From NCBI RefSeq assembly GCF_032854445.1, contig NC_088297.1:15173039-15237038 (forward strand): 64,000 nucleotides of DNA, given 5' to 3'. The translations under genes and the position numbers were made by a program. Positions 60,901-64,000 of this stretch are shown here, in pieces. Position 1 is the first letter of the stretch, and the number at the start of each line of letters is the position of its first letter. The notes below the pieces were generated by a model. That model saw nothing but the letters and a program-made list of their open reading frames with translations. It was not told the DNA's origin and searched no databases. The stretch is from Liolophura sinensis. Its lineage: Eukaryota > Mollusca > Polyplacophora > Chitonida > Chitonidae.

Positions 60901-63500
60901 ATTTCGTTATATTATAGATATAATATAATTTCGTTATATTATAGATATAATATAATTTCGTTATATTATGTATAATAAATAAACGACTTTAAAAGACTTT
61001 AAAAATTGGGTAGTTAAAAATTTTAAAATGCAGATATGACAATAGAAACTCCCAAGTGATAAAATTTTTTTTTTTTTTTTTTTTCATGCAAATTAAATAA
61101 ACCTGTACAAGGCACTAACCTATCCCGTCAATTACGGAGAGTTTATTAGCCAGGATTTATTCATTTCATTTATAATATTTCATTATTTCATATCAAGTTT
61201 ATTAACAGTCAAACATACCTTCTTTTTAGCCGACAGAGCCTTGAACTTCTCAGCGATCATTTTGGCGATGGATGTGATTGGAAGGTTGGAATAGTCCTTC
61301 CTGAACTTGGGTACCTTCTCCATGAAGAACCTCAGGTAGGGAGAGAGGGGCCGCCGAGGCATGTCTGGGTGCACCTGCTCAAACAAAATCATGTAGTGAT
61401 AGACGGTCTATTTTTAAGTGCATGTACACCCATTATTTCAAGCTGTTTACTTAATTTGTTGTCATATTTTGAGTTAATCTATTCACAATAGGATTTTTTT
61501 TGTGTCACTTTGTCGCACTGTGACCCCTGACAAACATCGATCCTTACACACTTGGAAGCCACGTCCAATCCAGTACTGTCATCCTTCAACCCTTTTGCAT
61601 GTTTGCAAGGTGTTTATTCAGACATATTCTGAAGGTATTATTCTGTGTAGACCAGGTAGACTATAAACTTACACTTTTCGCAAAGCCCTGAAACTGGCCA
61701 ATCCAACCAAAGTAGTTTTGTCTCCAAACTCCAATTATAAATGAGCACAAATCAAACTAAAAGTTGCTCTTTCATATGCAAATAGGTTGAGGAATTTGGA
61801 TACATGTAAGAGACTCTTCACTTTATTATCTCTATGCCATTCTGTTACTCAAAAGAATCATCATTTATCTTTGTTAACAGACTAAAAATTAATGTTGGAA
61901 GTTTTATTATTAAACTGGTATATCCCAGTGAAATGAGAGTTACCTTTTTCTTGCCAAACCATGACCAGGGAACTTTGGCCCACTCTTCTGCATCCTGCAC
62001 CAGGTCTGTCATTGTGCGGAATCGACGCAACTACAGGTCAACAACAACGGGATATCAATGCACAAGTATAGAGATATACCTTTATTCATACTCCAGAATA
62101 CTTCACTTATACGACAGCGACAAGCATTATGGCAAAGCCCAGGAGGAAACCCACAACCATCCGCTGGTTGCTGATAGACCTTCCCATATACGACCGGAGA
62201 GGAAGCCAGCATGAGCTGGTCTATTACAGTCAAGAAATTTTACCTCATAAGAACACACCCAGTTTTATGAAGGAAACAGGTCTGTAGGGAAGTTTTGAGA
62301 TCCAACTCTTTTGTTGCCAAAGGTAAAAAAAAAAAAAAAAACTACTGTATCATGTGACTTGTCAAAAATGCTACTCAAACATTTGTTCAAATCAATTTAC
62401 AGACATCCTTTCTTGTTGTTTAGGCCTCGATCTGTGGTTGAGGTGGTTAATGACGCAGAAAACCTCTCACCAATACAGTCCTTGTGAGTTCAAGTCCAGC
62501 TCATGCTGGCTTCCTGTCCTGCCGTACTAGATCTCACACTAGAAGCTCATTTAAGAGGTACACCTATATACATATACATTAAACCAGGAAATATTAAACC
62601 CTGTTTTTTTCTCACGTAAAGCTGACGTATATTTATCCATTTATTTATTTATTTATTTACTTCACTGGAGTTTCTATACTGTACTCAAGAAATATTTCAC
62701 TTGTATGACGGCAGCCAGCATTATGGTGGGAGGCAACTGGCCATAGACTTCACAGCTCATGTATAGATACAAAATGTTTGTTTAGTACCTTTCCAGTAAA
62801 AGAAGCTTTAAAATAAAATGGCTGAAAGTCCAGGATCACAATCAGATTTGCAACAATACAACAAAGAACTTACTCGTAGGACGATAGCGTTCCACTTGTG
62901 TTTACAATCCTCAGCTGTGAAATGATCAAACTTGATGTTTTCCCAGCTCATTTTTTCAGCCTGTGTACTGTATTTAGCTTTGTCATCTTTGGGCAACTCT
63001 GTCTTTATGCGCTCTAACAAAATCTTCACGCTATCCGTTGTCCAAATATCATCATCTGAAAAAGTACAAAAATTCCCTGTTTTGAAATGGTTTTTATTTG
63101 AAGTAGTAGGAGAAAACAAACATGTTTCACAATGTTACACTTTGGTAGAAATGTTTCACAGGCTCCCTCTATATTCTGACTAATAAAAAAAGATCGGGAT
63201 TTAACAAAAAATTAGTCATGATGGGAAAAAAAAGAAATTCCATTAAAAGTTTCATAGTAGGGCCCTTTTTCAGAGGGTCAGTCAGGTTATCCCCAACAAA
63301 CACATTTATAATGATGACACTGGCGAGTTTAACAGTAGACTGACCTGGATCGATCAATGCATGAACCTCGCTGGGAACACTTTCTTTTTTCTCCCCATCC
63401 TCCACTTCTTCCTTCACATCCTCCTCCTCAGGTTCCTCTTTAACAGTTTCGACTTTCTTTTTGGAGGCTGCCGCTTTCTTCCTGGGTGCGCCTTTGACAG
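48093..63500 (-). CDS. UBTF: Upstream binding factor UBF, 5' exon(s) missing
   Basis: Seventeen exons in transcript order: 63500-63345, 63055-62874, 62030-61944, 61374-61219, 60885-60821, 60264-60108, 58303-58193, 56403-56279, 56115-55974, 55262-55131, 54227-54066, 53208-53144, 52226-52143, 51404-51221, 49595-49452, 48916-48686 and 48191-48093 (stop). Phases agree at every junction and give 759 residues; human UBTF is 764. The first exon begins mid-codon, so the start lies beyond the window or was not recognised. Order: a Lys/Glu-rich N-terminal segment, the UBF dimerisation region (WTTDSVKILLERIKTELP, LRRFRTMTDLVQDAEEW), HMG boxes 1, 2, 3, 4 and a last box aligning with box 6, then a Ser/Glu/Asp tail. 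UBF binds rDNA promoters and gene bodies, recruits SL1, and keeps rDNA chromatin open. Box 5 of vertebrates is absent. Introns hold long pyrimidine-rich (sense strand) arrays and many SINEs. Confidence 0.95.
48333..48422 (-). mobile_element. Meta-SINE-like tail fragment
   Basis: Short reverse fragment from tttattggtgccttatgctg to acaaccatggtcagccttat, in the last UBTF intron. Confidence 0.7.
49452..52226 (-). CDS. UBTF: UBTF last HMG box (box 6 type) and linker exons
   Basis: Exon 52226-52143 (84 nt, phase 2 in, 2 out) gives KQHPEAHMGKENSRLK and ends GEPKRPPG, like the segment before box 6 in human UBTF (GEPKKPP). Exon 51404-51221 gives SGYQLFSAEMMGKL and IQWHGLSEMERVSYNQRR. Exon 49595-49452 gives MSPEERTKYEEIVKQ and a KENEEEEE start of the acid tail. 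Skipping the 84-nt exon would keep the frame. Confidence 0.9.
49610..50100. repeat. Purine-rich minisatellite, about 18-20-bp unit
   Basis: Degenerate units of ggagaatggggataatgga and, at 49995-50090, more regular ggataatggagggcaggg units. The + strand is almost free of pyrimidines apart from T; the UBTF transcript therefore reads CTCCATTATCCC-type repeats. Confidence 0.9.
50180..51155. repeat. 16-bp-based minisatellite with about 330-bp period
   Basis: Built from acacaaggaaagacag and acacatggacagacag variants. A long-range period of 330 bp is visible: atgaacagacagacacaagg at 50377 recurs at 50707 with the same succession of variants after it. Frames stay open in several registers on both strands, all of them low-complexity. 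Lies in a UBTF intron. Confidence 0.9.
51497..51570 (-). mobile_element. Meta-SINE-like tail fragment
   Basis: Diverged short reverse piece (ttttgattggtatatatgca; aagaaatatttcacttgc). Confidence 0.5.
52289..52445 (-). mobile_element. Meta-SINE-like 3' half
   Basis: Reverse copy from tatttaattggtgttttacg through cgatggcggccagcattatg to ctcccacatacagcca. Confidence 0.8.
52643..52858 (-). mobile_element. Meta-SINE-like copy, head missing
   Basis: Reverse copy with a (TTTA)n tail at the left, ending in the tRNA-like part at cagcgactgcattggt. Confidence 0.82.
53144..54227 (-). CDS. UBTF: UBTF HMG box 4 exons
   Basis: Exon 54227-54066 (162 nt, phase 0-0) gives QKPKRPMTALFMFITEKKDK and LLSKAYSELPDSKR. 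Exon 53208-53144 (65 nt, phase 0-2) gives EKYKKKELECKESYERDLQ. Same arrangement of one long phase 0-0 exon and one 65-nt exon as box 1. Confidence 0.93.
53465..53605. repeat. Tandem repeat, about 44-bp unit, three copies
   Basis: Copies of acaaagtttgtaacagtgac followed by cagttttggtagagtt-type sequence. Confidence 0.85.
54540..54720 (-). repeat. Dispersed repeat family B, reverse copy
   Basis: Reverse complement of 12230-12420: cattctgagagaactatggg and ttaatgacacaaacaaatca are shared. Confidence 0.7.
55131..56403 (-). CDS. UBTF: UBTF HMG box 3 exons and preceding linker
   Basis: Exon 56403-56279 (125 nt, phase 0-2) gives KTLLEYCKDHPDY, an AVLTKAEEKVLDHHYGKPEK linker and PPS. Exon 56115-55974 (142 nt, phase 2-0) gives SGYAYFSSTLLSQLTNIPST and RWKALSDKERERYNK. 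Exon 55262-55131 gives KTALYKTQYEKYRACLP and a Lys/Glu linker. Human box 3 shares the PSTERM core. Confidence 0.93.
55448..55680 (-). mobile_element. Meta-SINE-like copy, nearly full length
   Basis: Reverse copy with a tttatttatttcactggtgt tail and a shortened centre. Head part: gcttctgggtcatcattcag. Confidence 0.78.
56476..56713 (-). mobile_element. Meta-SINE-like copy, diverged
   Basis: Reverse copy with substitutions throughout (tttaatgccgtgctcaagaa; gctcctaggccacaatgcc). Confidence 0.72.
56870..57200 (+). repeat. Dispersed repeat family F, uninterrupted copy
   Basis: Matches 33295-33480 plus 33637-33790 as one continuous stretch. Rich in TGACGTCA-like words (atgacgtcgaatc, atgacgtcaagagc, gatgacgcc). 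Confidence 0.6.
57440..57596 (+). mobile_element. Meta-SINE-like 3' half
   Basis: Forward copy from cctctccagccgtacgtggg. The tail ends cgttaaacaacaatcaaata, a slight variant of the usual one. Opposite to UBTF transcription. Confidence 0.8.
57965..58160 (+). repeat. Dispersed repeat family C, copy 2
   Basis: Second copy of the element at 15720-15960. Its right end is about 30 bp from the UBTF splice donor at 58192. Confidence 0.65.
58193..60264 (-). CDS. UBTF: UBTF HMG box 2 exons
   Basis: Exon 60264-60108 gives EEHPDLLPSKSSN, a Lys-rich linker and AKPVSAQQLFINAKLEEMM. Exon 58303-58193 (111 nt, phase 0-0, 37 codons) gives LTKADASQELRKRWSVLKPS and ITMALEGQKEYQ. The second exon matches the segment missing from vertebrate UBF2. 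Confidence 0.93.
58383..58646 (-). mobile_element. Meta-SINE-like copy, full length
   Basis: Reverse copy with intact head (ctaaccaactgagccacgga then ggcccc at the right end). Confidence 0.88.
58880..59715. repeat. 80-bp tandem array, about 10-11 units
   Basis: Period exactly 80 bp (cctaaatgtaaccacgtgaa at 58981, 59061, 59141 and so on to 59701). Units carry an E-box palindrome CACGTG, mutated to CACATG in two units, and caacatttacatgtggaatc. Lies in the UBTF intron between the two box 2 exons. Confidence 0.93.
60821..61374 (-). CDS. UBTF: UBTF HMG box 1 exons
   Basis: Exon 61374-61219 (156 nt, phase 0-0) gives HPDMPRRPLSPYLRFFMEK and IAEKFKALSAKKK. Exon 60885-60821 (65 nt, phase 0-2) gives QKYTEAYNIENEDYKSKLEK. 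Box 1 is the main DNA-binding and bending unit of UBF; the human PLTPYFRFFMEK core is nearly unchanged. Confidence 0.95.
60892..60972. repeat. AT-rich palindromic tandem repeat, about 27-bp unit, three copies
   Basis: Three copies of tataatataatttcgttata followed by ttatagat. Each unit is itself nearly palindromic. Placed directly upstream (in the gene's direction) of the UBTF acceptor at 60886. Confidence 0.88.
61600..61750 (+). repeat. Dispersed repeat family E, copy 2
   Basis: Counterpart of 28725-28866. Here it is not followed by the second SINE family. Confidence 0.55.
61944..63500 (-). CDS. UBTF: UBTF N-terminal segment and dimerisation region
   Basis: Exon 63500-63345 encodes a charged segment (APRKKAAASKKKVETVKEE; EEVEDGEKKE) that is longer and more Lys/Glu-rich than the start of human UBF. 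Exon 63055-62874 encodes WTTDSVKILLERIKTELP, MSWENIKFDHFTAEDCKHKW. Exon 62030-61944 encodes LRRFRTMTDLVQDAEEWAK. The last two match the human dimerisation region. Confidence 0.92.
62080..62220 (-). mobile_element. Meta-SINE-like copy, truncated both ends
   Basis: Reverse piece from tactccagaatacttcactt to aagccagcatgagctggtct, about 50 bp upstream of the UBTF exon ending at 62030. Confidence 0.75.
62310..62400 (+). repeat. Dispersed repeat family D fragment
   Basis: Contains a 17-A run, then tgtatcatgtgacttgtcaa as in family D. Confidence 0.5.
62425..62530 (+). mobile_element. Meta-SINE-like head only
   Basis: Forward 5' fragment (cgatctgtggttgaggtggt; gagttcaagtccagctcatg) that stops after cctgccgta; the rest of the element is missing. 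Confidence 0.7.
62636..62745 (-). mobile_element. Meta-SINE-like tail fragment
   Basis: Reverse fragment with a (TTTA)n start and tgtatgacggcagccagcat. Confidence 0.75.
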
Positions 63501-64000
63501 CTGCAACAATAGACAACATGAACGGATGTGCTAACATTTACTGTCACTGTCGGTGAAAGTCATTGTGTTATGATATCAAGATATCACTATGTTGTCCCTT
63601 TGTTTCTTTATTTATTCATTTGCTTGTTGTTTAATGCAAGTTAGACAACACTATAGCTGACAGTTTAATGGGTACGGGAAAACGGAATAGGTACAGGCAA
63701 CCGGAATCGGAACGGGTACAGGAAACTGGAATGGATACAGGAAACCAGAATGCCAGGAAATAAACCAGACACCTTTGGCAAGTTACTGGCAAACTGTCTG
63801 CCACCTGACTTGTCATATCAGTGAAAGGCAACAGGTCTCCAGTTAACTTCATGCCAGACCACACAATACAGACAACTTAATACATACTTTGACCCTAAGG
63901 ACCCCGAGAACATTTAAAGTAAGGTTTTGTTGAAAATTCCCAATGTGAGAGTGAACACAACGGCGGCAATATTTCAGCCATATTGTGTCAACTAATTATT
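63501..64000. other. Right edge, intron or 5' flank of UBTF
   Basis: No exon with the required phase 1 donor is recognisable here. Contents are a GGAAxxGGAAT-type short repeat (63665-63750), a fragment resembling the sequence next to the 84-bp array (acctttggcaagttactggc at 63770) and, at 63958-63992, a reverse element tail (ggcaatatttcagccatatt). Confidence 0.5.

Overview
This is a 64 kb piece of an animal nuclear genome. Spliced genes with GT..AG introns, AT-rich non-coding DNA, dense tRNA-derived SINEs and long minisatellites point to a lophotrochozoan invertebrate (a mollusc or a brachiopod such as Lingula). The species cannot be fixed from the sequence alone. No bacterial, viral or organellar genes are visible.

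Four protein-coding genes can be rebuilt exon by exon with consistent splice phases. (1) 5825-15186 (+): a six-exon gene for a 348-residue, probably N-myristoylated protein. Its C-terminus resembles the ciliary protein cystin, it has a 9-nt microexon, and reading through its first intron would add a hydrophobic tail. (2) 22304-24326 (-): CHRAC1, the small histone-fold subunit of the CHRAC chromatin-remodelling complex, three exons. (3) 24441-41008 (+): EEF1D, the delta subunit of the eEF1B exchange factor, with a 5'TOP-like leader and eight coding exons. It lies head-to-head with CHRAC1 over a gap of about 114 bp, probably a shared bidirectional promoter. (4) 48093-63500 (-): UBTF/UBF, the HMG-box architectural factor of RNA polymerase I. 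Seventeen coding exons are present, and the exon(s) with the start codon lie beyond the right edge.

The remaining sequence is mainly repeats. About 32 copies of one SINE family resembling the Meta-SINE group lie in both orientations, together with a second tRNA-like family, several other dispersed families, two long fold-back hairpins, and minisatellites with units of 16, 22, 36, 52, 80 and 84 bp. Three arrays show higher-order periods (684 bp = 19 x 36; 260 bp = 5 x 52; about 330 bp in the 16-bp array).

The most informative signal is the exon structure of UBTF. It records duplication of a three-HMG-box block followed by in-frame loss of one box. It also preserves, as a separate phase 0-0 exon, the same 37-codon segment that vertebrates skip to make the UBF2 isoform.
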